Positions 45,526 to 54,598 of a DNA stretch of 64,000 nucleotides are shown here, one piece after another. The translations under genes were made by a program, and so were the position numbers. The notes under the pieces were generated by a model. It did no database searches. It was not told where the DNA came from and saw only the letters and a program-made list of their open reading frames with translations. Each line of letters begins with the position of its first letter. Position 1 is the first letter of the stretch. Source of the stretch: Microvirga antarctica. GTDB lineage: Bacteria; Pseudomonadota; Alphaproteobacteria; Rhizobiales; Beijerinckiaceae. The stretch spans positions 62,001 to 126,000 of the forward strand of contig NZ_JAGEMM010000005.1 of NCBI RefSeq assembly GCF_017921815.1, in the 5' to 3' direction.

Positions 45526-45571
45526 AGGCCCTGCGGTCGCGGACCGAAAACACGGCAGGACCTGCTCGGTT

Positions 45572-46291
45572 TTAAGGCTGAGAGGCGATTTCCCACACGA
45601 TCTGCACGCCCGCATTGTAGCGGATCGTCGCCGGCGGCACGATCGGCACGTCCGAACCGCCCTTGGCCATGGCCATCTGCATGCGCATCTCCGGCTGCGG
45701 CTGGAACGGCTGAGCCGATCCGTCCCTGATCTCCATGACCCGGCCGAGGCTCACGCCGGCGGCCTTCGCATAGACGTCCGCCTGGCGCATGGCGTCCTTG
45801 ACGGCCGCCTCCCGGGCGCTGTCGCCTCCTGCATCCTGACGGTCGAGACCGAACGAGACGGACTGGAACGTCATGTCGCCGCTCGCCAGAATCTCCCCCG
45901 CCAGCCTGCCGACGCCGGGAAGATCCCGGGTTGTGATCTGCAGGCGGTGATTGGCGGTGAATTTCGGCACCGGCTTTGCGTCGCGGCTGGATCTCTCCAC
46001 CACCGGCGTCTGGAAGACCTGGAAATTCACGGTCCGGATGTCATCCTTGCGGATGCCCAGCGCCTGGATCCGCTCCAGCACACGCTCGCTTGCCGCATTG
46101 TTGGCAGAGGCCGCCTGCGCCACCGTATCGGCCTGGGTTTCGACGGCGACGAAGATCCGGGCGAAATCCGGCTTCGACTCGGCCTCGCCTGTCCCCATGA
46201 CGCTGATGGTACGCGTGGGCGAACGCTCCTGGGCGAAGGCCGGTGGCGAAAGCAGCAGGGCCGAGACGGCCGCAAGAATCGTCAAACGCAT
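45572..46291 (-). CDS. Exported SIMPL domain protein
   Basis: A 239-residue protein with a signal peptide (LTILAAVSALLLSPPAFA) and a full SIMPL (DUF541) domain. The typical opening ISVMGTGEAESKPDFARI and the central LGIRKDDIRTVNFQVF are present, as is AREAAVKDAMRQADVYAKAAGVSLG. Members form large ring-like assemblies in the periplasm and are linked to oxidative stress, but their exact role is unclear. ATG at 46291 with GGAG 8 bases earlier. Convergent with ptsN. Confidence 0.85.
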   Translation of the reverse strand: MRLTILAAVSALLLSPPAFAQERSPTRTISVMGTGEAESKPDFARIFVAVETQADTVAQAASANNAASERVLERIQALGIRKDDIRTVNFQVFQTPVVERSSRDAKPVPKFTANHRLQITTRDLPGVGRLAGEILASGDMTFQSVSFGLDRQDAGGDSAREAAVKDAMRQADVYAKAAGVSLGRVMEIRDGSAQPFQPQPEMRMQMAMAKGGSDVPIVPPATIRYNAGVQIVWEIASQP

Positions 46292-46390
46292 CAAAACGCT
46301 CCGAATATCGCCCCCAGCGGGCGCAGGACCCCAAGACTCGCGTCGCAGCGCGGCAATTCGATGACCGGCCTCAGGACCCGGACACGTGCG

Positions 46391-47476
46391 CTAACGGCCC
46401 GTCTTCACCCGCGTCCACAGGCGCGCGACCGCCCGCTGCGCGCGCTCGTCATAGGCGGTGTTGGTAAACAGACGCTTGAAGGTGGAAGCATCCGGGTAGA
46501 TGCCCGGATTGTTGAGGATGTCCTGATCGATGAAGGCTTTGGCCGCGAGATTGCCCGACGCGTAGGAGACGAAATTGGTGTTCATGGCGGCAATCTCCGG
46601 CCGCATCAGGAAATCGATGAAGGCATGCGCTTCGGCGACATTCTTCGCGTCGGCCGGAATGGCGAGATTGTCGAACCACATCAGCGCGCCTTCGCGCGGC
46701 ACCGCATAGACGATCTCCGCGCCGGTCTTGGCCTCGAGGGCCCGGTTGCGCGCCTGGATCATGTCGCCCGAATAGCCGACCGCCACGCAGATATCGCCGT
46801 TCGCCAGCGCGTTGATGTAGTCGGAGGAATGAAATTTCTGGATGTTGCTGCGCACCCGGAACAGGGCGTCACCGGCCCGGATGAGGTCCTCGTTGCGCTT
46901 GGAATCCGGGTTGAGGCCGAGATAGGCGAGCACGCCCGGAAACAGGTCCTCGGGGGAATCGAGCATGGAAATGCCGCAGCCCTTGAGCTTGGCGGAGAAT
47001 TCGGGCCTGAGCACCAGTTCCCAGCTGTTGAGCGGGACATCGCCCAAAATCTCGCGCACCTTCTTGACGTTCGCGCCGATCCCGGTGGTGCCCCACATGT
47101 AGTTGACCGCATAGAGGTTGCCGGGGTCGAACACCGCGAGCCGCTGGCTGATCTCGGGCCATTGATGGGCAAGATTGGGAAGCTTGGACTTGTCGAGCTT
47201 CTGGAAGGCCTTGGCGGCGATCAAACGCTGCAGGAACGGCCCGGACGGCACCACGAGATCGTAGCCGGATTTCCCCGCGAGCAGCTTGGTCTCGACGATC
47301 TCGTTGTTGTCGTAGGTGTCGTACACCACCTTGATGCCGGTCTCGCGGGTGAAGGCATCCAGCACCTTCGGGTCGATGTAATCGGACCAGTTATAGACGT
47401 TGACGACGCGCTCCTGCGCGAAGGCTGAGGTCGCCAGACCAAGCGCGAGAGCAAGCGAGACGAACAGGCGGATCAT
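46391..47476 (-). CDS. Polyamine-type ABC transporter substrate-binding protein (PotF/PotD-like)
   Basis: A 361-residue exported binding protein: signal peptide VSLALALGLATSAFA, then VVNVYNWSDYIDPKVLDAF, which is the hallmark opening of PotF/PotD. Further ligand-region segments follow: MWGTTGIGANV, GDICVAVGYSGDM and AMNTNFVSYASGN. PotF proteins bind putrescine with nanomolar affinity; the Trp-Ser-Asp of the first motif is conserved here. No potGHI transporter genes lie beside it, so it either serves a transporter encoded elsewhere or has been recruited as a sensor. The ATG at 47476 is the start of the signal peptide; the frame is open 24 codons upstream. Confidence 0.85.
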   Translation of the reverse strand: MIRLFVSLALALGLATSAFAQERVVNVYNWSDYIDPKVLDAFTRETGIKVVYDTYDNNEIVETKLLAGKSGYDLVVPSGPFLQRLIAAKAFQKLDKSKLPNLAHQWPEISQRLAVFDPGNLYAVNYMWGTTGIGANVKKVREILGDVPLNSWELVLRPEFSAKLKGCGISMLDSPEDLFPGVLAYLGLNPDSKRNEDLIRAGDALFRVRSNIQKFHSSDYINALANGDICVAVGYSGDMIQARNRALEAKTGAEIVYAVPREGALMWFDNLAIPADAKNVAEAHAFIDFLMRPEIAAMNTNFVSYASGNLAAKAFIDQDILNNPGIYPDASTFKRLFTNTAYDERAQRAVARLWTRVKTGR

Positions 47477-47576
47477 CGGTGGCTGCACTCCGGGCTCGGC
47501 CCGAAGGCTAGGGACTTCCAGCGCTCGAAACAACGGCCGCCGGAACATCCTTGTGGGTAGCCGGCAAGGGGTCCCC

Positions 47577-48731
47577 TCAACGGGCGGCGCCGATCACGCC
47601 GGCCAGACGCTCGAGCCCCGCATCGAGGGTCTCGTCCTTCTTGGCAAAACAGAACCGCACGACGGTCTTCACCGCGCCCTGCGCGTAGAAGGCCGAGACC
47701 GGAATGGCCGCCACCCCGTGGTCCATCACCAGACGGCGGCAGAACGCGACATCGTCGGTCTCGCCCAGCGGCGCGATGTCGATGTTGAGAAAATAGGTGC
47801 CCTGGCTGGGAAGGACCGCAAAGCCCAGACTCTCGAGCCCGGTGCTGAACCGGTCCCGGCTGCGCGAAAGATCGGCGCGAAGACCGTCGAAGAAAGCGTC
47901 GTCCTTGCCCAGCCCGTAGGCCACCGCCGTTTGCAGGTTCGGCGGGGTCGTAAAGGCCAGAAACTGGTGCGCCTTGGCGAGCACCCGCATGATTTCGGGC
48001 GCGGCGCAGACGAAACCGACCTTCCAGCCGGTCAGGTTGAAGATCTTGCCGGCGGACCCGATCTTCACGCTGCGCTCGCGCATGCCCTCGAGCCCCAAAA
48101 CCGGCTGATGCCTGCGGCCGTCGAACACCACGTGCTCCCAGACCTCGTCCGAGATGGCGATGGCGTCGAACCGGCGGCAGAAATCCGCCAGCAGGGCGAG
48201 ATCGTCGGGGCTGAACACGGTGGCGGTGGGATTGAGCGGATTGTTGAACACCACCACCTTGGTCTTCGGCGAGAACGCCCGGGCCAGCGCCTCCTCGGTC
48301 AGCCGAAAATGGGGCGGCTCAAGGGTGACGAAGCGTGGAATCCCGCCTGCCAGGCGCACCAGCGGCAGGTAGGCATCATACATCGGCTCGAACAGCACGA
48401 CCTCGTCGCCGGGCTCCACCAGCCCGAGGATCGCGCCGGCCAGCGCCTCGGTCGCGCCCGACGTGACCATGACTTCCGTGCTGGCGTCGAGATCGAGGCC
48501 CTGCCAGTGGCGGTAATGGGCCGCAATGGCGCTGCGCAATTCCGGCAGGCCCATCATGGACGGATACTGGTTGTAGCCGTTGAGCACCGCATCGGCCGCC
48601 TTCTGCCGCACATCCAGGGGGCCCGGGTCATCGGGAAAACCCTGGCCGAGATTGATCGCGCCCGTCTCGCGGGCGAGGCCGGACATGACCTCGAAGACCG
48701 TGGTGGGCAGATTGGCGAAAAGCGGATTCAT
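47577..48731 (-). CDS. PLP-dependent aminotransferase class I/II (YbdL / kynurenine aminotransferase-like)
   Basis: A 384-residue fold-type-I enzyme. The PLP lysine lies in IGSAGKIFNLTGWKVGF; FNNPLNPTATVFS holds the Asn that contacts the cofactor and ISDEVWEHVVFD the Asp and Tyr/Trp region. The opening GAINLGQGFPDDPGP matches the methionine/kynurenine aminotransferases (YbdL, KAT), which transaminate methionine, kynurenine or glutamine. The gene lies 100 bp upstream of the binding-protein gene on the same strand; a linked function is not evident. Confidence 0.85.
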   Translation of the reverse strand: MNPLFANLPTTVFEVMSGLARETGAINLGQGFPDDPGPLDVRQKAADAVLNGYNQYPSMMGLPELRSAIAAHYRHWQGLDLDASTEVMVTSGATEALAGAILGLVEPGDEVVLFEPMYDAYLPLVRLAGGIPRFVTLEPPHFRLTEEALARAFSPKTKVVVFNNPLNPTATVFSPDDLALLADFCRRFDAIAISDEVWEHVVFDGRRHQPVLGLEGMRERSVKIGSAGKIFNLTGWKVGFVCAAPEIMRVLAKAHQFLAFTTPPNLQTAVAYGLGKDDAFFDGLRADLSRSRDRFSTGLESLGFAVLPSQGTYFLNIDIAPLGETDDVAFCRRLVMDHGVAAIPVSAFYAQGAVKTVVRFCFAKKDETLDAGLERLAGVIGAAR

Positions 48732-48851
48732 GCCGGCATCTCATGGCTGCGGGATTTCAAGGGTTTCGGCCGGTTCGTAGCACGGTCTTGCCGGAGTGGC
48801 ACCCGCCAACGCTCTTGCCATCGGTCCGGGTTCCTCTCATGACGGGATGAC

Positions 48852-49856
48852 ATGTCCGTCTCCCGCCACCGCCTCACCGCCGGCCTCGCGCTCCTGCTCT
48901 GCGGGCTGAGCGCGGCCTCGCTTGCCATCGGCCCGGCCCCGATCCCTCCGCTCACCGCCATGAAGGCGCTGGTGGTCGATCTCGGCAATGCCAGCATCGT
49001 GGTGCGGGACATCCGCCTGCCACGCACGCTGCTGGCGCTCACCATCGGCTGGACCTTCGGGCTCACTGGCGCGGCCTTGCAGGGCCTCCTGCGCAACCCG
49101 CTGGCCGATGCGGCGGTGTTTGGCGCGCCGCAGGCTGCTGCTCTGGGGGCCGTGTCGATGCTCTATTTCGGCCTCGTCGGCGCCCTGTCGTTTCTGCTGC
49201 CGGTGGCGGCGATCGCGGGCGCCTTGCTGTCGATCGCGCTCGTGGTCGCGGTCGCGGGAAGGCAGGCCACCATCGTGGTGCTGGTGCTGGCGGGCCTCGC
49301 GGTCGGCAGCCTTGCGGGAGCCGGGACGGCGCTTGCCATCAGTCTCTCGCCCAACCCCTTCGCCGTGACCGAGATCGTGTTCTGGCTTCTGGGCTCCTTC
49401 GAGGACCGCTCGATGGTGCATGTGATGCTCTGCGTGCCGTTCCTTTTCGTGGCGAGCATCGCCCTGCTCACCGCCGGGCCCGGCCTGCGGGCGCTGGCCC
49501 TGGGCGAAGACACCGCCCGCAGCCTCGGATTTGCCCCGTCTCGCCTGCGGCTCCTGATCGTCGGCGGGGCGGCCATCGGAACCGGTGCTGCCGTCGCTGT
49601 CGCAGGCTCCATCGGGTTCGTCGGGCTCGTCGCCCCGCATCTGGTCAGGCCCTTCGTCGGCCACGACCCCGCCCGCACCCTGGTGCCCGCAGGCCTTGCC
49701 GGGGCGGCCCTGCTGCTCGCCGCCGACGCGGCAGTGCGGCTCATTCCTTCCACGGCCGAAATCAAGATTGGGGTGCTCACCGCCCTGCTCGGCGTGCCGT
49801 TTTTCCTGTTCGTCATCGCGCGGCGGCGGGCCGAATTGTCGGAGATGGCCACATGA
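48852..49856 (+). CDS. FecCD-type ABC permease (iron-siderophore / heme / B12)
   Basis: A 334-residue permease with about ten transmembrane helices and the FecCD/BtuC family motifs: RLPRTLLALTIGWTFGLTGA, LQGLLRNPLADAAVFGAPQA, and near the C-terminus GSIGFVGLVAPHLVRPFVG with RTLVPAGLAGAALLLAAD. It would bring a chelated metal through the inner membrane together with the ATPase that overlaps its stop codon (ATGA). No binding protein is present. I looked for a cobalamin riboswitch in the 120 bp before the gene and did not find one, so B12 is less likely than iron or heme. Confidence 0.88.
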   Translation: MSVSRHRLTAGLALLLCGLSAASLAIGPAPIPPLTAMKALVVDLGNASIVVRDIRLPRTLLALTIGWTFGLTGAALQGLLRNPLADAAVFGAPQAAALGAVSMLYFGLVGALSFLLPVAAIAGALLSIALVVAVAGRQATIVVLVLAGLAVGSLAGAGTALAISLSPNPFAVTEIVFWLLGSFEDRSMVHVMLCVPFLFVASIALLTAGPGLRALALGEDTARSLGFAPSRLRLLIVGGAAIGTGAAVAVAGSIGFVGLVAPHLVRPFVGHDPARTLVPAGLAGAALLLAADAAVRLIPSTAEIKIGVLTALLGVPFFLFVIARRRAELSEMAT

Positions 49857-50662
49857 CCCGGCTGATCGCCCGGGACCTCACCGTGCGCCTGGGCCGCCGC
49901 GAGGCGCTGTCCGGCGTCGACCTGTCCCTGCCCGCCGGACGTCTCGTCGTGGTGGTCGGGCCGAACGGGGCCGGCAAGACGACGCTGTTGCGCGCGCTCG
50001 CCGGGCTGGCGCCGCCCCACCGCGGCGCGGTGCTTCTCGACGCCGTCCCGGTTCTGTCCATGCCCGCCCGAGAGCGAGCGAGGGCCATCGCTTACCTGGC
50101 CCAAGGGGGAGCCATCGCCTGGCCGATTCCGGTTGCCGACGTGGTGGCTTTGGGACGGCTGCCCCATGGGGAGGCCCCGGATTCCCTCTCGGCTGCGGGA
50201 CGCGACGCTGTCGCCGACGCCATCGCGGCCGTGGGCCTTGGCGGCTTCGAGACCCGGTCCGCCACGGCTTTGTCCGGCGGCGAGCGCGCCCGGGTTCTGC
50301 TTGCCCGTGCGCTTGCCACGCGGGCCCCGGTGCTGCTGGTGGACGAACCCATCGCCGCCCTCGACCCCCGCCACGAACTCATCGTGCTGGACGTGCTGCG
50401 GGCGCAGGCGACAGCCGGCACACTTGTGGTGGCGGTGATGCACAACCTGACGCTGGCCGCCCGTTATGCCGACGCGATCGTCCTGCTCGATCGGGGCCGG
50501 CTGACGGCCCATGCCGCGCCGGCCGAGGTCTTCACTCCGGACCGTCTGGCGGAGAGCTTCGGCATCGAGGCCCATATCGCCCGGGAGGCCGGCGGACTCG
50601 TGGTGGTGGCCGACCGGCCGCTGCCGGATCGGTCGCCCGGCGCCGGTTTTCCGTCAGATTGA
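49853..50662 (+). CDS. FecE/BtuD/HmuV-type ABC ATPase
   Basis: A 269-residue ATPase with Walker A VVGPNGAGKTTLLRAL, signature LSGGERARVLLARAL, Walker B VLLVDEPIAALDPRH and an H-loop in VAVMHNLTLA. All catalytic residues are in place. Translationally coupled (4-bp overlap) to the FecCD permease. A periplasmic binding protein and an outer-membrane TonB receptor needed for full transport are missing from this locus. Confidence 0.9.
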   Translation: MTRLIARDLTVRLGRREALSGVDLSLPAGRLVVVVGPNGAGKTTLLRALAGLAPPHRGAVLLDAVPVLSMPARERARAIAYLAQGGAIAWPIPVADVVALGRLPHGEAPDSLSAAGRDAVADAIAAVGLGGFETRSATALSGGERARVLLARALATRAPVLLVDEPIAALDPRHELIVLDVLRAQATAGTLVVAVMHNLTLAARYADAIVLLDRGRLTAHAAPAEVFTPDRLAESFGIEAHIAREAGGLVVVADRPLPDRSPGAGFPSD

Positions 50663-50713
50663 CAAAGGAGCAGCCGGGGCGGATACCGCCCTCGCAGTTT
50701 GCGACAGAGGCCC

Positions 50714-52675
50714 ATGACCCGCCAGGATTTCAAGAAAACCCTCATCATCGCGCATGATCTCGTGATGACGGCTTTGGCTGTCGTGGCGACATTTTTCGTG
50801 CGATTCGACGGGTTCCTGCTGGCCGAGAGGCTGCGCCAGCTCCCCTATGTGCTGCCGCCCTTCGTCCTGTTTGCAGGCTGCGTCTACTGGTTTTTCCAGC
50901 TCTACCGGTCGAAATGGCGCTTCGCGTCGCTGCCCGACCTCTACAATATCTTCCGCGCCTCGAGCGTCCTGGCGCTCACTCTGCTGGTGGTCGATTACAT
51001 CCTGGTATCGCCGCAGCTTTTCGGGTTTTTCTTCTTCGGCAAGATCACCATCGCGCTCTACTGGCTGATCCAGATGTTCTTCCTGGGCGGGCCACGTCTC
51101 GCATTCCGTTACGTGAAATATGCGCAGTCGCGGCAGGTTCTGCAGCGCGACGCCAACACGCCGACCCTGCTTCTGGGCCGCGGCAGCGACATCGAGGTGA
51201 TGCTGCGCGCCATCGAATCGGGCTCGGTCAAGAAGCTGCAGCCCAAGGGCGTGCTGTCCTACCGGGCCGACGATCTCGGCCAGTCCATCCGGGGCGTTCC
51301 TGTGCTCGGCACCTTCGCGGATCTCGACCAGGTGGTGCAGGATTTCCAGGAGCGCGGCGTGCCGATCAGGCGGCTGGTCGCGACCCCCAGTGCGCTGGCG
51401 CCCGAGGCCCATCCCGACATGCTGATCGCCCGCGCCCGCAGGCTCGGCCTGCCGCTGGTAAGGGTCACCAGTCTCGGCGAGGGCATGCGCGACGCCGAAC
51501 TCGCCCCGCTTGAGATCGAAGACCTGCTGTTGCGGCCCACCGTGCAGATCGACCGCGGCCGGCTTGAAACCTTCATCCGCGGCAAGCGCGTGCTGGTCAC
51601 CGGCGGCGGCGGCTCCATCGGGTCGGAAATCTGCACCCGCGTGGTGGCGTTCGGTGCGAGCGACCTGCTGGTGCTCGAAAGCTCCGAACCCTCCCTGCAC
51701 CATATTCTGGAAAACCCCACCATCCTGTCGAGCGACACGGTGGTGGACGGAGCGATCGCCGATGTGCGCGACCGGGAGCGGGTGCGCGAGGTCATCAACG
51801 GCTTCAAGCCCGACGTGGTGTTCCACGCCGCTGCCCTGAAGCACGTGCCCTATCTCGAGAAGAACTGGACCGAGGGCATCAAGACCAATGTGTTCGGGAC
51901 GGTGAACGTCGCCGATGCGGCGGTCGAGGCGGGGGCTGCGGCCATCGTGATGATCTCCACCGACAAGGCCATCGACCCGGTCTCGATGCTGGGCGCGACC
52001 AAGCGCTTTGCGGAGATGTACGGCCAGGCGCTCGATGCGGAATTCATGGGCCGCAACCGCGCCACGCGCCTGATCGCCGTGCGGTTCGGCAACGTGCTGG
52101 GTTCGGTCGGCTCGGTGGTGCCGAAATTCAAGGCGCAGATCGCCCGCGGCGGTCCCGTCACCGTCACCCATCCGGACATGGTGCGCTATTTCATGACCAC
52201 CCGGGAGGCGGCCGATCTGGTGCTGACCTCCGCGTCGCATGCGGATGGCGAGGGACGGGTGCTCCATGACGGCAGCAATCGCGACGAGCGCGCCTCCGTC
52301 TACGTGCTCAAGATGGGCCAGCCCGTGCGCATCCTGGAGCTGGCCGAGCGGATGATCCGGCTGGCAGGGTTCGAGCCCGGCGAGGAAATCGAGATCGCCT
52401 ACACGGGCACGCGGGCCGGCGAACGCCTGCACGAGATCCTGTTCGCCCGGGAGGAGCCGCGGGCCGAAATCGGCATCGACGGCGTGATGGCCGCAAAGCC
52501 CGTCTTCGCCGACCGCGCCCGCGTCGAGGAATGGCTGAAGACGCTTGCCCACGCGCTCAAGGCCAATGACAGGGCCGGGGCCGAGCGCGTGTTCGAGGAG
52601 GCGATTCCGGAATTTACGCGCCGGAAGGCCCTGCCGCCCGAGCCAGCGCAGCCAATCCGTCTCGCGTCGCATTGA
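50714..52675 (+). CDS. Membrane nucleotide-sugar dehydratase/epimerase, CapD/WbpM/FlaA1 family
   Basis: A 653-residue protein. Four N-terminal transmembrane helices (FKKTLIIAHDLVMTALAVVA onward) and a CoA-binding-like domain (up to about residue 270) precede an SDR catalytic domain that begins RVLVTGGGGSIGSEICTRV. The catalytic stretch ISTDKAIDPVSMLGATKR shows the Ser-Thr-Asp-Lys and Met-x-x-x-Lys of the WbpM group, in which Met replaces the usual Tyr. Such enzymes make UDP-4-keto-6-deoxy-N-acetylglucosamine, the precursor of QuiNAc or FucNAc. This opens a polysaccharide cluster. The ATG at 50714 is preferred over TTG 50699. Its last 62 bases overlap the end of the convergent SDR gene. Confidence 0.9.
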   Translation: MTRQDFKKTLIIAHDLVMTALAVVATFFVRFDGFLLAERLRQLPYVLPPFVLFAGCVYWFFQLYRSKWRFASLPDLYNIFRASSVLALTLLVVDYILVSPQLFGFFFFGKITIALYWLIQMFFLGGPRLAFRYVKYAQSRQVLQRDANTPTLLLGRGSDIEVMLRAIESGSVKKLQPKGVLSYRADDLGQSIRGVPVLGTFADLDQVVQDFQERGVPIRRLVATPSALAPEAHPDMLIARARRLGLPLVRVTSLGEGMRDAELAPLEIEDLLLRPTVQIDRGRLETFIRGKRVLVTGGGGSIGSEICTRVVAFGASDLLVLESSEPSLHHILENPTILSSDTVVDGAIADVRDRERVREVINGFKPDVVFHAAALKHVPYLEKNWTEGIKTNVFGTVNVADAAVEAGAAAIVMISTDKAIDPVSMLGATKRFAEMYGQALDAEFMGRNRATRLIAVRFGNVLGSVGSVVPKFKAQIARGGPVTVTHPDMVRYFMTTREAADLVLTSASHADGEGRVLHDGSNRDERASVYVLKMGQPVRILELAERMIRLAGFEPGEEIEIAYTGTRAGERLHEILFAREEPRAEIGIDGVMAAKPVFADRARVEEWLKTLAHALKANDRAGAERVFEEAIPEFTRRKALPPEPAQPIRLASH

Positions 52676-53549
52676 CCGGCTGCCAGCCCAGGGCCCGCAG
52701 GGCGTCTGGCCGGGCGACGAGCGAGCCTGAAAGCCGCTCGTAGGCTTCCGACTTTCCGGCCATCATGGCGGCCAGACGCAGCAGGCCCGCCGGCACCGGC
52801 AGGAGCCCCGGGCCCCGTCCCATCCCGGCGCGCAGAGCCGCCACGATCTCGCCCACCGTGACAGGCTCGGGATCGGCCACGATGAACGGCCGGCGCAGCG
52901 GCCCCTCGGCCGTCAGCACGGCATCCAGCGCTGCCGTCAGATTGTCGAGCGACAGGAGCGAGCGCTTCGCCGTGAGCCCGCCCAGTGGCAGCGGCCACCC
53001 GGTGCGCGCCAGCGCCAGCAGGGCCGCCATGTTGCCCTTGACGCCTGGTCCATAGACGAGCACCGGCCGCAGGGCGGCCCAATCCATCGCCAACGTGTCG
53101 AGACCCTGCTCGGCCTCGAGTTTCGAACGTCCATAGGCGTCGGTCGGATGCGGCGCGTCTGCCTCGGACAGAACGGCGCTGGAGACCGGGCCGCTCTGCG
53201 CCCGGATCGACGACAGGAAGACGAAGCGCTTCACATGCGCCCGCTCGGCCGCGCGGGCGAGCGTCAGGGTGCCTTGCGTGTTGATGGTGCGGTAATCGTC
53301 CTCGGGACGTCCCGACATGGCGTGTGCCAACCCGGCCGAATGGATCACCATGTCGACATCGCGCAGGGCCGCCGCCATGTTCTGCGGGGACGCGATATCG
53401 CCGATGACCGCGCCGGTGGCGCCGGGCGGCACCTCGCTCGGCCGCCGCAGCAGCACCCGCACCCGATAGCCGCGCTTGGGCAGTTCGGCCACCAGATGGC
53501 GGCCGATAAAGCCGGTGGCGCCAGTCAGCGCGATCAGGGGTGCGGTCAT
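52614..53549 (-). CDS. NAD-dependent SDR epimerase/dehydratase, WbpV-like
   Basis: A 311-residue extended SDR: NAD motif LTGATGFIGRHLVAELPKRGY, catalytic DAYGRSKLEAEQ (Tyr-x3-Lys) with HVKRFVFLSSIRAQS providing the Ser. In WbpM-type clusters a similar enzyme (WbpV) reduces UDP-4-keto-6-deoxy-GlcNAc to UDP-QuiNAc. The neighbouring WbpM-like gene and the initiating transferase WbpL-like gene (4-bp overlap with this start) support the same pathway here. The reading frame is clean. Its 3' end is antisense to the last 62 bases of the WbpM-like gene. Confidence 0.82.
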   Translation of the reverse strand: MTAPLIALTGATGFIGRHLVAELPKRGYRVRVLLRRPSEVPPGATGAVIGDIASPQNMAAALRDVDMVIHSAGLAHAMSGRPEDDYRTINTQGTLTLARAAERAHVKRFVFLSSIRAQSGPVSSAVLSEADAPHPTDAYGRSKLEAEQGLDTLAMDWAALRPVLVYGPGVKGNMAALLALARTGWPLPLGGLTAKRSLLSLDNLTAALDAVLTAEGPLRRPFIVADPEPVTVGEIVAALRAGMGRGPGLLPVPAGLLRLAAMMAGKSEAYERLSGSLVARPDALRALGWQPVNATRDGLAALARAAGPSGA

Positions 53550-54598
53550 CGGACAGGCTCCGGGTGGCGTCGCGAAAAACGGAACAGCAGCAGGCCGGTC
53601 AGCACACTCCCCGCGAGGAGGCTGGCAATCTGAACCGAAAGGCTCGGATACGCGAGCGTCACCGCCGCGAGTACGGCGAGCACAAGATTGAGCCCGAACA
53701 CATGGGCGCTCACCCCAAGCGCCGTGAAACCCCGGTCGGTGGCCCGCTGGTAGAAGTGGGTGCGATGGGCCTCCCACACCTTCTCGCGCCGGGCGAGGCG
53801 ACGGCCCAGCGTGATGGTGGCGTCGGCCAGATAATAGAGCGGCAGCAGGAGGGCCGCGACCAGCGCGCCGGTACCGGCCAGTTGCAGCAGGCACCAGCCC
53901 ACGATCAGCCCGATCGGCAGGGAGCCCACATCCCCAAGGAAGAGCCGCGCGACGGGTTTGTTGAAGAGCGCAAAGCCCACAAGCCCCCCACACAGCGCGC
54001 CGGCCAGAAGCGGAACGCCGGCCGGGTCGAAGAGCGGAACGCCGCCGAGATGCAGGCCTAACCCCATCAGGAAGCCCGTGATCGGCACCATTTCGGCCAC
54101 CGTCATCCAGTCGAGCCCATCCATGAAATTGACGAGGTTGACGAACCAGACTCCTGCCAGAACCAGCAGCGCCGTTTCCAGCCAGGCGGGCACGAGATCC
54201 GGAAACAGCCGCAGGGGGGTCGGGCCGATCACCATGAGGACGGCGAGGAATTGCAGCGTCAGGCGCGGCAGCGCCGGCAGCGGGCGGATGTCGTCGATCG
54301 CACCGGCGAGCGCCAGCACGACCGCCGCCGCGAGCACGCCCGCGAGCGTCCCGCGCGGCAGGACGAGACTGCCGGGTTCGGGCACCCACCGCAGGAGAAC
54401 CAGGCCCGCGCTCACCACGATGAGGATCGCTATCATGATCGCGATGCCGCCGCCCTGCGGGGTCGGGACCGTGTGGCTCGAGCGCGCATTGGGGCGCGCC
54501 ATCGCGTAGCGCGCCAGCAGCGGCTTGAGGATGAGGATGAGCAGTACCGTCAGGACGAAAGCAGCCAGCGGCGCCAGCAGAAGATCACGCAGCGCCAT
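53546..54598 (-). CDS. Polyprenyl-phosphate sugar-1-phosphate transferase, WecA/WbpL-like
   Basis: A 350-residue membrane enzyme with about ten helices and the GT4/MraY-family acidic motifs in order: LAGAIDDIRPLPAL, VNLVNFMDGLDWM, ARLFLGDVGSLPIGL, plus a basic AHRTHFYQRATDRG loop near the C-terminus. It transfers a sugar phosphate (likely QuiNAc- or FucNAc-1-P) from UDP to undecaprenyl phosphate, thus starting an O-antigen or capsule repeat. ATGA overlap links it with the SDR gene downstream, and its start overlaps the end of the epimerase gene upstream by 14 bp. Confidence 0.9.
   Translation of the reverse strand: MALRDLLLAPLAAFVLTVLLILILKPLLARYAMARPNARSSHTVPTPQGGGIAIMIAILIVVSAGLVLLRWVPEPGSLVLPRGTLAGVLAAAVVLALAGAIDDIRPLPALPRLTLQFLAVLMVIGPTPLRLFPDLVPAWLETALLVLAGVWFVNLVNFMDGLDWMTVAEMVPITGFLMGLGLHLGGVPLFDPAGVPLLAGALCGGLVGFALFNKPVARLFLGDVGSLPIGLIVGWCLLQLAGTGALVAALLLPLYYLADATITLGRRLARREKVWEAHRTHFYQRATDRGFTALGVSAHVFGLNLVLAVLAAVTLAYPSLSVQIASLLAGSVLTGLLLFRFSRRHPEPVR

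Noticed and set aside
48732..48851. Possible cobalamin riboswitch before the FecCD gene
   Set aside because: The 120-bp gap contains a GGCACCCGCC stretch but not the B12-box and conserved arms, and it is too short for a full riboswitch.
50654..52672. 672-codon minus-strand frame opposite the WbpM-like gene
   Set aside because: Antisense of a strongly recognised protein; composition typical of a shadow frame (His/Arg/Gly/Asp-rich, no hydrophobic core).
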